In this document: positions 33,510-41,159 of the stretch, in pieces
Position numbering within the stretch: the first letter of the stretch is position 1
Layout of the letters: every line of letters begins with the position of its first letter
Origin: a virus
Direction: 5' to 3' (one strand)
DNA: 64,000 nucleotides
IMG/VR virus record: IMGVR_UViG_3300013094_000025
Location: 1 to 64,000 of that record
Notes under the pieces: generated by a model
Databases searched by the model: none
Seen by the model: the letters and a program-made list of their open reading frames with translations, nothing else
What the model was told of the DNA's origin: nothing
Translations under genes and position numbers: made by a program

Positions 33510-34132
33510 GAAGATATTTTGATATTTTAACACAAGAGTTTACTAGTGCATTTGGTTATCCGGATCGTCCAGAATTAGATAACCCAAATGGTGTTTGGTA
33601 TAATAATGTATATAAGAGTCCTATTTTTAGACACATTCATTTACAATATTATAAAACAAATAAAATCGGTATTGTTCATGCTAATGTATTTCCTAGCGCA
33701 ACAGTAGATTTTCCTATATTAGGTGTAGACTTTATTGAAATAGGAAGTAAAGTTACAGGTTTCTTTTTTGATATTACACCGATTAACGCTAATCAAATTG
33801 TTCAAAAGAGTTTAATTAAATTTAAAAATGTAATTACATCTCCAGAAAGAAAACTCCCTGAATGGGCAAATTTCTTTAGTGAAAACTTTATTTGTGTAAC
33901 ACCTAATGAAGAAGAATTACTTTTACTTTTTACACACTCTTTAGCAATTATTAGAGAATATTTAGATTATTCTAAAACTTATAAAGATAGATATACTTTA
34001 AATGTTGAAAAGCAAAATGACTATTGTAAAGGTCAAAAGAAAAACGAAAAAACCTTTAAAGCTTTAGCAATTGATGTAGGGGAAGATAATGCTAAAAAAT
34101 TTATTAACAATTTTATGTTTCCTGAGCTTTAA
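33497..34132 (+). CDS. pcyX: Ferredoxin-dependent bilin reductase (PcyA/PcyX-like)
   Basis: Reduces biliverdin to a phycobilin. The 211-aa protein carries the family core IVHANVFPSATVDFPILGVDF; H61 and D78 are 17 apart, like His88 and Asp105 of PcyA. PebA and PebS usually have Asn at the His position, so this groups with PcyA/PcyX. An ungapped comparison places Leu49 at PcyA Glu76, the residue needed for exovinyl reduction, which would favour phycoerythrobilin rather than phycocyanobilin. The C-terminal YCKGQKKNEKT motif is also family-typical. The symbol is tentative; start overlaps the heme oxygenase by 13 nt. Confidence 0.82.
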   Translation: MESLRRYFDILTQEFTSAFGYPDRPELDNPNGVWYNNVYKSPIFRHIHLQYYKTNKIGIVHANVFPSATVDFPILGVDFIEIGSKVTGFFFDITPINANQIVQKSLIKFKNVITSPERKLPEWANFFSENFICVTPNEEELLLLFTHSLAIIREYLDYSKTYKDRYTLNVEKQNDYCKGQKKNEKTFKALAIDVGEDNAKKFINNFMFPEL

Positions 34133-34334
34133 TCTCTTTAACAAACAATTGAATAATTTCAGCCCCTTTAAATTTTAAAAGACGTTCATTAGTTATATTA
34201 AAATGTTCAAGAGCTTTTTGTATACAGTCACTTTTAGTAGCTGAGGCTGTTTTCCATAGATATACCGGACCCACTTTTATTACATGGACTATTCTTTTAT
34301 GAATAAAATACTTGACATTTGTAGAATTTGACAT
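34113..34334 (-). CDS. Small protein of unknown function
   Basis: A 73-aa basic protein, MSNSTNVKYFIHKRIVHVIK onward, on the strand opposite its neighbours. ATG 34334 is preferred because an ATG 11 codons earlier would overlap dpdA. It converges with the bilin reductase (20-nt overlap) and diverges from dpdA. The frame is open and the composition protein-like (WKTASATKSDCIQKALEHF), but no family is recognised. Confidence 0.45.
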   Translation of the reverse strand: MSNSTNVKYFIHKRIVHVIKVGPVYLWKTASATKSDCIQKALEHFNITNERLLKFKGAEIIQLFVKEIKAQET

Positions 34335-34339
34335 TATTA
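34312..34339 (+). promoter_or_regulatory. Sigma70-like promoter of the dpdA operon
   Basis: -35 TTGACA (34312-34317, consensus), 16-nt spacer, -10 TATTAT (34334-34339). Transcription would start near 34346, giving a leader of about 7 nt before the dpdA ATG. Confidence 0.55.
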
Positions 34340-34352
34340 TTGTACAATATTT

Positions 34353-35204
34353 ATGCTTATTAGCCACGAAACACCTATTAGTCTTCTAGATACCTCTAGA
34401 GGCTACAATGATTATGATTATTGTCTAGTACATTTACTACCTGAACAGTCGGAATATCTTAAATTTTATAAGGATTCCGTCGAAATGGGTAGACACGTAT
34501 TACTTGATAATAGTATTTTTGAACTTGGAGAAGCTTATGATTCAAAAGAATTTGCTTATTGGATTAATGAATTGAAACCTACTGAGTTTATTATACCTGA
34601 CGTTCTTGAAAGCACAGAAGGAACTATTGAAAGCTTTAAGAAGTTTACTAGCGAATATAGAAACCTTCCGAGTAGAAGTATCGGTGTAGTTCAAGGTAAG
34701 ACATATAAAGAAATTGTTGAATGTTATAATTTCTTGTGCAAGTATGTAACTAAGATTGCTATTTCTTTTGATTATTCGTTTTATCTTAATGAATGGCCTA
34801 CTTTAGAATCGTTTGAAAAAGAATTAGGAGTATTACCTGAATGGATAAAGGGACTCGAATTTAATAAGTGGGTAAGATATTCCTTAGGTAGAGTAGCTTT
34901 ACTTCATAGACTTAGTGCTAAGGATAACTATTTTGATTATAGAAAGGGTCATCATCTACTAGGATGTGCTACCCCTTGGGAGTTTAAACTCTATAACAAG
35001 ACGCCGTATAAGATGTGTATTGAATCAATAGATACTTCTAATCCTATTGTAGCAGCTATTCTTCATAAGAAGTATAATCCTGTTTATGGGCTACATGAAA
35101 AGTGGTCAGTAAAACTAGTTGACTATATTGGCGCTAATATAACTCGAGAACAGCTCGAATTAGCTTTTTATAATACGTCCCTATTTAGAAAATTCTGTTC
35201 ATGA
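34353..35204 (+). CDS. dpdA: DpdA-like DNA guanine transglycosylase
   Basis: TGT-superfamily enzyme predicted to swap guanine in DNA for a 7-deazaguanine. The 283-aa protein keeps RHVLLDNSIFELGE (D52, in the position of the TGT general-base Asp), FIIPDVLEST (80-89), SIGVVQGKTY (109-118, substrate-binding Gln-Gly) and HHLLGCATPWEF. It is shorter than tRNA TGTs and lacks their C-terminal zinc Cys cluster, as expected of phage DpdA. Followed with a 4-nt overlap by a formyltransferase, then a P-loop kinase and queF. The DNA role is inferred from that context and family; no tRNA-type TGT is present. Confidence 0.82.
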   Translation: MLISHETPISLLDTSRGYNDYDYCLVHLLPEQSEYLKFYKDSVEMGRHVLLDNSIFELGEAYDSKEFAYWINELKPTEFIIPDVLESTEGTIESFKKFTSEYRNLPSRSIGVVQGKTYKEIVECYNFLCKYVTKIAISFDYSFYLNEWPTLESFEKELGVLPEWIKGLEFNKWVRYSLGRVALLHRLSAKDNYFDYRKGHHLLGCATPWEFKLYNKTPYKMCIESIDTSNPIVAAILHKKYNPVYGLHEKWSVKLVDYIGANITREQLELAFYNTSLFRKFCS

Positions 35205-35722
35205 GAAAATGGGTAACGTTTTTTAGTCAGACAGGTTCTGAAATTTATAAGCTTTCAAATAGACTCGGAAGAAATCCGGATATTATTGTAACAAATAGTA
35301 CAAAGATTAGGCCTGAAGTTGTTGATAAGTTTGGAGATAGTATTGTTTACGTAGGTCCAAAGCCTACAGTAGAAGATTATCTTAGGTTTATACCCGTTAA
35401 TAGTTTAGTTACTCTTCACGGATGGCTTAGAATAGTGCCTGAAGAAGTATGTGATAGGTACGAGATTTATAATCTTCATCCAGCTAACCTGTTTCATAAC
35501 CCTGAATTGAAAGGTAAAGATCCTCAAAAGATGGCCTATAAACAGAAACTAATATTTTCCGGTAATACTATTCATCGCTGTACAGCCGAATTAGATTCCG
35601 GAGAGATACTTGAACATAGTTATACTTCTATTGAAGGCTTAACGTTAGATGAAATTATTGCAACATTACATGAAGATGCTACAAATTTGTGGTATAGATT
35701 TTTAAAAAAGCATTTACAATAA
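35201..35722 (+). CDS. dpdN: Formyltransferase, candidate dPreQ1 formyltransferase (DpdN)
   Basis: A 173-aa 10-formyl-tetrahydrofolate-dependent formyltransferase fold. FFSQTGSEI near the N-terminus corresponds to the SGxGSNL strand of GAR transformylase. The catalytic triad appears complete: N91 and H93 in IYNLHPANL, D132 in ELDSGEIL. It overlaps dpdA by 4 nt. In published work on phage 7-deazaguanines, an enzyme named DpdN was proposed to formylate preQ1 in DNA to the 7-(formylamino)methyl form. Adjacency to dpdA and queF makes that the best hypothesis; purine or sugar formylation are alternatives. Confidence 0.72.
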   Translation: MRKWVTFFSQTGSEIYKLSNRLGRNPDIIVTNSTKIRPEVVDKFGDSIVYVGPKPTVEDYLRFIPVNSLVTLHGWLRIVPEEVCDRYEIYNLHPANLFHNPELKGKDPQKMAYKQKLIFSGNTIHRCTAELDSGEILEHSYTSIEGLTLDEIIATLHEDATNLWYRFLKKHLQ

Positions 35723-35726
35723 ACGA

Positions 35727-36284
35727 ATGAAAATTGCTATTTCAGGTGCTCATAGTCAAGGTAAAACTACTCTTGTAAAGTGGTTGCAGGATATAAATGT
35801 TTTAACTGATTATAAGTTTAGAACTTCTTTAACGAGAGGAATGCAGAAAGCGGGGTATAATATTAATGAAGATGGGGATGAGGTAACTCAATTAGCTATT
35901 ATGGCTAAGCATTTTCAGCGACTTAGTGAAGTAGGGAATATAATTTATGATCGTTGTGCTTTAGATGGTTATGCCTATTCTATGTCTTTAGTAAAAGATC
36001 TTAAAGTTTTAGATATTATTAGAGATATGTTTTTATTAATGGTGGATAGATATGATATTATTTTTTATGTTGAGCCGGAGTTAGATCTTATAGAAGATGG
36101 TCAAAGGACAGTAAATAAAGATTTTTTTGATAGTGTAGTGCAATCTTTTGATTGTATTATTAAATCATATGCAATACCTGTTGTAAGGCTTAGCGGTTCT
36201 GTAGAAGAACGTGCTAGACAATTCTTTGTAGCTTTACAGGATAAAGAGGTAGAAAAACACAACAACGAATTTTACGAATTATGA
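35727..36284 (+). CDS. NadR-like/AAA_28-type P-loop kinase, second copy
   Basis: A 185-aa P-loop NTPase starting MKIAISGAHSQGKTTLVKWL (Walker A at 7-14), with IIYDRCALDGYAYSM corresponding to FDRCVLDNIVYS in the paralogue at 3666-4295. It sits between the formyltransferase and queF (overlaps queF by 4 nt), while the paralogue sits directly behind queE. Both copies therefore accompany 7-deazaguanine genes. Substrate unknown; a nucleoside or nucleobase-derivative kinase, or a DNA-modification accessory ATPase, would fit. Confidence 0.72.
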   Translation: MKIAISGAHSQGKTTLVKWLQDINVLTDYKFRTSLTRGMQKAGYNINEDGDEVTQLAIMAKHFQRLSEVGNIIYDRCALDGYAYSMSLVKDLKVLDIIRDMFLLMVDRYDIIFYVEPELDLIEDGQRTVNKDFFDSVVQSFDCIIKSYAIPVVRLSGSVEERARQFFVALQDKEVEKHNNEFYEL

Positions 36285-37192
36285 GTACAACTAACATGAA
36301 TGACATTGCATCGAAGTCTTTAGGATCTTCGGCTTCGTATGCAGTATATACCGATACGTTTGATCCTACGCTTCTTAACCCGATGCCTCGATCCCTAGCT
36401 CGAGATGATTGGGGTATTAAAGCTGGAAGCTTTGTAGGATTTGATACATGGCATTGTCATGAAGCTACATTCCTTCTTAATAGTGGAGTGCCCGTAGCAG
36501 GTACACTAAAGTATGTTTATTCTTGTGACTCTGAGTTTATGGTAGAGTCAAAGTCTGCTAAGCTTTATTGTAACTCGTTTGATATGTGCAAGATGGGTGA
36601 GAATTATTCTCAGGCAATTGCTAATTATGAGAATCAAATTAAAACAGATCTCGAAAATATTCTTAAGACACCAGTATCAGTTAAGTTTTTCCGTTCAGGA
36701 TCTGATAATAATGCTGTAGACTCTGTTCCTGATTATGTTGATCTTACAGATAAGATTCATTTTAGCACTGAGATTACTGATTATGCTTCTAAGGAGGAGC
36801 ATTTAAAGTTTTATTCACTTGAAGATGGTAACGAAATTGTAGAATGTAAATATTTTACTAATGCGTTGAGGTCTCGTTGCCGTCATACAAAGCAGAAAGA
36901 TACAGGTACGGCTTATATTCATATTATTACAAAGGGATGTGAAGTAAATCCGGTATCACTCTTTAAGCAAATTGTATCGTTACGAGAAGTTAACGAGTTC
37001 CATGAATTCTGTGCTGAAAAGCTTTATACAAGTATTAAGAGTCATCCAGCAGTAATTGATTGTGCTGTAACTCTTCTTTATGCTCGTCGAGGATCGCTTG
37101 ATATTAACCCGACAAGGGCTAGTCGAGCTGATCTTCTTCCATCTGTTCTTATTAATTCAAATGTCTATACAAAAAAGGCAATGGGTCAATAA
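36281..37192 (+). CDS. queF: NADPH-dependent 7-cyano-7-deazaguanine reductase
   Basis: Reduces preQ0 to preQ1. The 303-aa long (bimodular) form: the N-terminal half has VESKSAKLYCNSFD (88-101), the binding signature; the C-terminal half has the catalytic Cys200 in LRSRC and Asp207 in KQKDTG, seven apart like Cys190 and Asp197 in E. coli QueF, and H241-E242 in FHEFC. It completes the preQ1 branch begun by folE2, queD and queE. Because it makes preQ1, the modified base is expected to be preQ1-derived, not preQ0 or archaeosine-like. Confidence 0.92.
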   Translation: MSTTNMNDIASKSLGSSASYAVYTDTFDPTLLNPMPRSLARDDWGIKAGSFVGFDTWHCHEATFLLNSGVPVAGTLKYVYSCDSEFMVESKSAKLYCNSFDMCKMGENYSQAIANYENQIKTDLENILKTPVSVKFFRSGSDNNAVDSVPDYVDLTDKIHFSTEITDYASKEEHLKFYSLEDGNEIVECKYFTNALRSRCRHTKQKDTGTAYIHIITKGCEVNPVSLFKQIVSLREVNEFHEFCAEKLYTSIKSHPAVIDCAVTLLYARRGSLDINPTRASRADLLPSVLINSNVYTKKAMGQ

Positions 37193-37239
37193 GATTCACA
37201 CTAGCACAAAACACAAAACTAATATAATATATTAACGAT

Positions 37240-37623
37240 ATGAGCGAAACAACAAACAAAATCACAATCTTCTTTGACTCTGTAGGACGTACAATCCTCG
37301 GAGAACGAGTTGACGAAGCAACAACAGATACAGTTCTTTCTATTAAGAACCCAGCAGTTGTCCACATTATGCCTAACCAGCAGACAGGACAGCTTACTCT
37401 TCAGATCCTTCCTCTCTTCTTCAGAGAGTTCTTGGCTGATAAGACCGAAGCTACAACTTGGAAGTATAACCGTTCACTCATTACTGAGTGCAATGATATT
37501 GCTTTTGACTTTAAGCTTCAGGCTCAGTACCAGCAGATCTTCAATCCTAGTCCAATTATCACTCCAGGAGGTGTCACACCAGCCGATAAGACTGACGTAG
37601 TCCGTCTTTTTGACGAAGAATAA
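37240..37623 (+). CDS. Conserved-type T4-like phage protein of unknown function
   Basis: A 127-aa protein, beta-rich at the start (ITIFFDSVGRTILGERV) and ending in an acidic tail (VVRLFDEE). It uses clearly more G/C-ending codons than its surroundings, as gp32 and folE2 do, suggesting high expression. TATATT ends 7 nt before the ATG, matching the window's promoter geometry, though no clear -35 is seen. I recall similar small genes beside uvsX in marine T4-like phages, without a known function. Confidence 0.6.
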   Translation: MSETTNKITIFFDSVGRTILGERVDEATTDTVLSIKNPAVVHIMPNQQTGQLTLQILPLFFREFLADKTEATTWKYNRSLITECNDIAFDFKLQAQYQQIFNPSPIITPGGVTPADKTDVVRLFDEE

Positions 37624-37652
37624 TTGGATTTAATAGAAGCAGCATCTAATAT
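37624..37652 (+). promoter_or_regulatory. Sigma70-like promoter of uvsX
   Basis: -35 TTGGAT (37624-37629), 17-nt spacer, -10 TAATAT (37647-37652), 6 nt to the ATG at 37659. Confidence 0.52.
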
Positions 37653-37658
37653 TGTCGT

Positions 37659-38756
37659 ATGGCTAAAAACGAACTCTCTCATTTAAAAGATATTTTTAAA
37701 TCTGTCGATGACTTAAACCCAGACGCTGCAGTATTAGATGCTGCTACTCTATCAACAGCAGATGATTGGATTGATACAGGATCATATGCTTTAAACGCAA
37801 TTATTTCAGGGTCTCTTTATAAGGGAATTCCTGGAGGTCGTATTACAGGTTTTGCCGGTCCTTCTATGGCTGGTAAGACTCTTATTATGAGTAAGATTAT
37901 GGCTAATGCTCAAAAGAAAGGCTATATACCTGTTATTTGGGATTCTGAGGTAGCCGTAGATAAGAAGAGTGCTGAAGGCGCTGGTATGGATTCAGCTCGT
38001 GTTAAGTATTATCCGGTAGAGACAATTGAAGATTGTCGTAATCAAATGTCTGCTTTCCTTGATAATGTTATCAAAGCAGATAATCCTGATCTTAAGTTTA
38101 TTGTTGCTATCGATTCCCTCGGTAATCTAGCAAGTGCTAAAGAGATTAAGGATGCTACAGCAGGTAAAGACTCTGCTGATGTCGGTCAACGCGCTAAGGC
38201 AATTAAGTCTATGATGCGCACACTTACCTATAAGGCTGCTAAGGCTAAGGTACCAATTTTGTTTAGTAACCATATTTATGAAGGAATGGAAATGTTTCCT
38301 ACTCTTGTTAAAACTCAGAGTGGTGGTAAGGGGCCGATTTATCTTGCTTCGGTTCTTGTACAACTTAGCACGAAGAACGAGAAAAGCAGTGACAATCCTA
38401 ATGAACAATCTGTGGCTATTGCTCATAATATTTCAGGTGTTACGTTAGGAGCAATGACAGTAAAGAATCGATTTGTACCTTCTTATCTCAAGACTGAACT
38501 TTATTTAAACTTTAAGTCAGGGCTTGATAAGCATGCAGGTCTTTTTGAAATTGCTGAAGCCTTTAAGGTTATTGAAAAGCCAGGACGTACAGTAATGTAT
38601 AAAGGTGAGAGTCTTGGTTACAGAAAAGATCTTGAAAAAGATCCTAAATTCTGGGAAAAGATTATGCCAGAGCTAGAGAAGGTTCTTCAAGAACAACTTT
38701 GCTATGGTACAGGGGATTCAGTTGATATTGAAGAAGAAGTCGATAATATCGAATAA
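37659..38756 (+). CDS. uvsX: Recombinase UvsX (RecA-like)
   Basis: Forms filaments on single-stranded DNA and drives strand exchange for recombination-dependent replication. The 365-aa protein (T4: 391) has Walker A GPSMAGKT near 67, IDSLGNLAS as Walker B region, LFSNHIYE and the SGGKGPIYLASVLVQL loop. The C-terminus is acidic (DIEEEVDNIE). It overlaps the gp41 gene by 1 nt, so recombinase and helicase are co-translated. Confidence 0.94.
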   Translation: MAKNELSHLKDIFKSVDDLNPDAAVLDAATLSTADDWIDTGSYALNAIISGSLYKGIPGGRITGFAGPSMAGKTLIMSKIMANAQKKGYIPVIWDSEVAVDKKSAEGAGMDSARVKYYPVETIEDCRNQMSAFLDNVIKADNPDLKFIVAIDSLGNLASAKEIKDATAGKDSADVGQRAKAIKSMMRTLTYKAAKAKVPILFSNHIYEGMEMFPTLVKTQSGGKGPIYLASVLVQLSTKNEKSSDNPNEQSVAIAHNISGVTLGAMTVKNRFVPSYLKTELYLNFKSGLDKHAGLFEIAEAFKVIEKPGRTVMYKGESLGYRKDLEKDPKFWEKIMPELEKVLQEQLCYGTGDSVDIEEEVDNIE

Positions 38757-40105
38757 TGTCTGCTCCCACTCCTGGTAAGCTAGATCTCGATTATTACGAG
38801 AACATTATTCTTTTTAATTCTCTTCTTAGTCAAGAATATCTAGCTTCAATTATTGATCATGCTGATCCTACTTACTTTAATGATAAAAGTATTCAAACAG
38901 TTTTTAAGTGCATTATATCGTTCTTTACTGAACGTGGAACAGTGCCTACAGCTACTGAAATTAAATCCAGACTCTCAACAGACGAAGAGAGACGATCATT
39001 TAATGAAGTAGTAACTCGCTTTAAAGAACTAGATACAAAGTTTAATAAAGAGGAGCTTCTTAATAATACAGAGAGGTTTCTAAAAGAAAGATGTTTGTAT
39101 AAAACTATTGTTGATACTGCAGAAAAGTACTCTGAAGGTAAAGCAGATCCTGCTGAGATATTAAAGGAGTTTGAAAAAGCTTATAATATTAATCTTAGTG
39201 AGGATATGGGTCATTGGTACTTTGAAGAAGTAGATGAGCATATTAAAGAACTTACTAAAGTATATAATGCTATTCCTACAGGATGGAAATTCTTAGATGA
39301 GAAAATTGAAGGTGGTTTATTTCCAAAGTCTCTTTATTGCCTAGTAGGTCAAGTTAATATTGGTAAGAGTATTTTCCTTGGTAATATTGCTGCTAATATG
39401 GTAATGAAGAATAGAAATACTCTTCTTATATCTTTGGAAATGTCTGAGTTTATGTACGCTAAACGTATTAGTGCTCAGCTTACCCAGATTCCTCATCATA
39501 GTCTTAAGTTGTATACCGATGAACTTAAAGATCAAGTTAAGCATATTGAACGACAGTTAGAGAGTAAGCTTATTATTAAAGAATACGCTCCAAAGACAGT
39601 AACAGTAAGAAATATCGATGCTTATATAACAAAACTAGCTCACAAAGGGTTTAAACCTGAAGTAGTTGTTATTGATTATATTAATCTTCTAAAGCCAACA
39701 TCTAAGAATCTTAATTCGTACGAGTCTGTAAAAGAAATAGCAGAACAACTAAGAGCAATGTCATTTAAGTATAATATACCTATTGTTACAGCTTCTCAGC
39801 TTAATCGTGGAGCGTTTAATACAGCCAGTCCAGGTATGGAAGGTATTTCAGAATCTATTGGATTAGCAGCAACTTGTGACGTAATTTGTTCTTTGTGGCA
39901 AGAAGATGAAGATAAAGAATTAGGTATTATTAATCTCGGTATGCAAAAGAATAGATTTGGAGCTAACTTTGGTAGCTGCGCTTTTAAGGTTAAGTACGAA
40001 ACTTTAACTCTTAACGAGGTTAGTGCTGATCACTTTACTACTGAAACTCCTCAACAGGCTGTTAGTGATGCTCAAAGTGCCTTACAAAGTTTATCTGAGC
40101 CTTGA
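38756..40105 (+). CDS. 41: Replicative helicase gp41 (DnaB-like)
   Basis: Hexameric 5'-3' helicase. The 449-aa protein (T4: 475) has an N-terminal helical domain (to about 160) and a RecA-like core: Walker A GQVNIGKS near 198, Walker B VVVIDYINLL near 303, and TASQLNRGAF near 342. It works with gp61 (217-1227) and gp59 (40453-41121). Confidence 0.94.
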   Translation: MSAPTPGKLDLDYYENIILFNSLLSQEYLASIIDHADPTYFNDKSIQTVFKCIISFFTERGTVPTATEIKSRLSTDEERRSFNEVVTRFKELDTKFNKEELLNNTERFLKERCLYKTIVDTAEKYSEGKADPAEILKEFEKAYNINLSEDMGHWYFEEVDEHIKELTKVYNAIPTGWKFLDEKIEGGLFPKSLYCLVGQVNIGKSIFLGNIAANMVMKNRNTLLISLEMSEFMYAKRISAQLTQIPHHSLKLYTDELKDQVKHIERQLESKLIIKEYAPKTVTVRNIDAYITKLAHKGFKPEVVVIDYINLLKPTSKNLNSYESVKEIAEQLRAMSFKYNIPIVTASQLNRGAFNTASPGMEGISESIGLAATCDVICSLWQEDEDKELGIINLGMQKNRFGANFGSCAFKVKYETLTLNEVSADHFTTETPQQAVSDAQSALQSLSEP

Positions 40106-40141
40106 TAAATGTAACAATATGTAGTAAATAAAGCTACATAT

Positions 40142-40456
40142 ATGTTTAATGAAAAGGTATTAGACGATTTCTTATCTAAGAATGACCCTTTAAAGCAAAT
40201 TTGTACAAAAGAGTTTATACTCGGTGTATTTAAATTTGGTTCCTTTTTATCTATTTTACATAATAAAAGACTAAATCCTTCAGCAGTATTTGTTCTTATA
40301 TTAGAAAGTAAAGAGATAAGAGATTTATTCGTAGATGTCACTCACTCAGAAAACGCTAAAGAAGCCTTACTTGGCCTCTTGCAACTTTACCCGCCGCTAC
40401 TAAAATCAAAGAATACTAAACGACTATTCAAGAAATCAATATCCGGCAAAAAGTGA
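40142..40456 (+). CDS. Small helical protein of unknown function (possible gp33 position)
   Basis: A 104-aa basic protein, MFNEKVLDDFLSKNDPLKQI onward, ending in a Lys-rich tail (KRLFKKSISGKK). It lies between gp41 and gp59 and overlaps gp59 by 4 nt. T4 places the late co-activator gp33 beside gp59, and the size fits (112 aa), but I see no clear sequence similarity. The gp33 idea is only positional. Confidence 0.55.
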   Translation: MFNEKVLDDFLSKNDPLKQICTKEFILGVFKFGSFLSILHNKRLNPSAVFVLILESKEIRDLFVDVTHSENAKEALLGLLQLYPPLLKSKNTKRLFKKSISGKK

Positions 40457-41121
40457 CTGAACTAGAAAAAAGAATTTACAATAAACATTTAGCGGTGTCT
40501 CGATCTTTACGTAATAAGCCCTTTAAACTTAAAGGTGATTTTACTAATTTTAAAGATAGTACAAAATACCCTTCAATAAAAAGACTTTGTATATTCTTTA
40601 ACAAGTATCCTGATGTTGATATGGATACATATTTTATGGCTCCATATAAGCTATATTCTGATACTGATTATTTTGATTTAGCTTATTTTGCCTCACCTAG
40701 AGCTATCAAAGCATATACAACTTATAAAAATCAGCTTTTACAAATGTCTCCAGACAAGCAACAAAATGAAGTTAAAGAATCATTATTGTTTATATCAAGA
40801 TTTTGTTTAATGAACAAAATTCAACTTCATGAATATCCTACTTTTAGATTTAAAGGTATGGCTCCAGAATGGGTATATCATTTAAAAAGTAATAAAATAA
40901 ATCCGTATTCTTTGATGGAATTTCGAGGCATTTTTAATTATATAAATGAGATGCCCTTTGATGAAAGAGAGTTATTACTTGGTAACTTTGGTAGTAACTA
41001 TGTAGACTATAAATCCCGTTACAATTCATCAACAACATTAAAACCCTTTCTTTCTGTAGCCGCAGAAAAATTAAAACTTTTTATAGATAAGAGCTTGAAC
41101 AGTTCAAAATCTTATGTATAA
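40453..41121 (+). CDS. 59: Helicase loader gp59
   Basis: Loads gp41 onto gp32-coated forks. A 222-aa, basic, all-helical protein (T4 gp59: 217). Features comparable to T4 gp59 include an N-terminal IYNKHLAVSRSLRNKPFKLK region, MSPDKQQNEVKESLLFISRF and a helical C-terminal domain. Position between gp41 and gp32 supports the call. GTG start overlapping the previous gene's TGA (GTGA). Confidence 0.75.
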   Translation: MTELEKRIYNKHLAVSRSLRNKPFKLKGDFTNFKDSTKYPSIKRLCIFFNKYPDVDMDTYFMAPYKLYSDTDYFDLAYFASPRAIKAYTTYKNQLLQMSPDKQQNEVKESLLFISRFCLMNKIQLHEYPTFRFKGMAPEWVYHLKSNKINPYSLMEFRGIFNYINEMPFDERELLLGNFGSNYVDYKSRYNSSTTLKPFLSVAAEKLKLFIDKSLNSSKSYV

Positions 41122-41122
41122 T
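41095..41122 (+). promoter_or_regulatory. Sigma70-like promoter of gp32
   Basis: -35 TTGAAC (41095-41100), 16-nt spacer, -10 TATAAT (41117-41122), lying in the end of gp59. Unlike other promoters here it leaves a leader of about 31 nt before the gp32 ATG. Confidence 0.68.
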
Positions 41123-41159
41123 ACACACAACACAAACAACCCAACAACACAATACTATT
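41123..41159 (+). promoter_or_regulatory. G-free A/C-rich leader of gp32 mRNA
   Basis: All 37 bases lack G and are mainly A and C, so the RNA should be unstructured. T4 gp32 represses its own translation by binding an unstructured leader; this stretch is a candidate operator of that kind. Confidence 0.45.

Noticed and set aside
34328-34348. Second TTGACA (34328-34333) with TACAAT (34343-34348) as the dpdA promoter
   Set aside because: Spacer of only 9 nt; the TTGACA at 34312 with TATTAT gives the normal 16-nt spacing.
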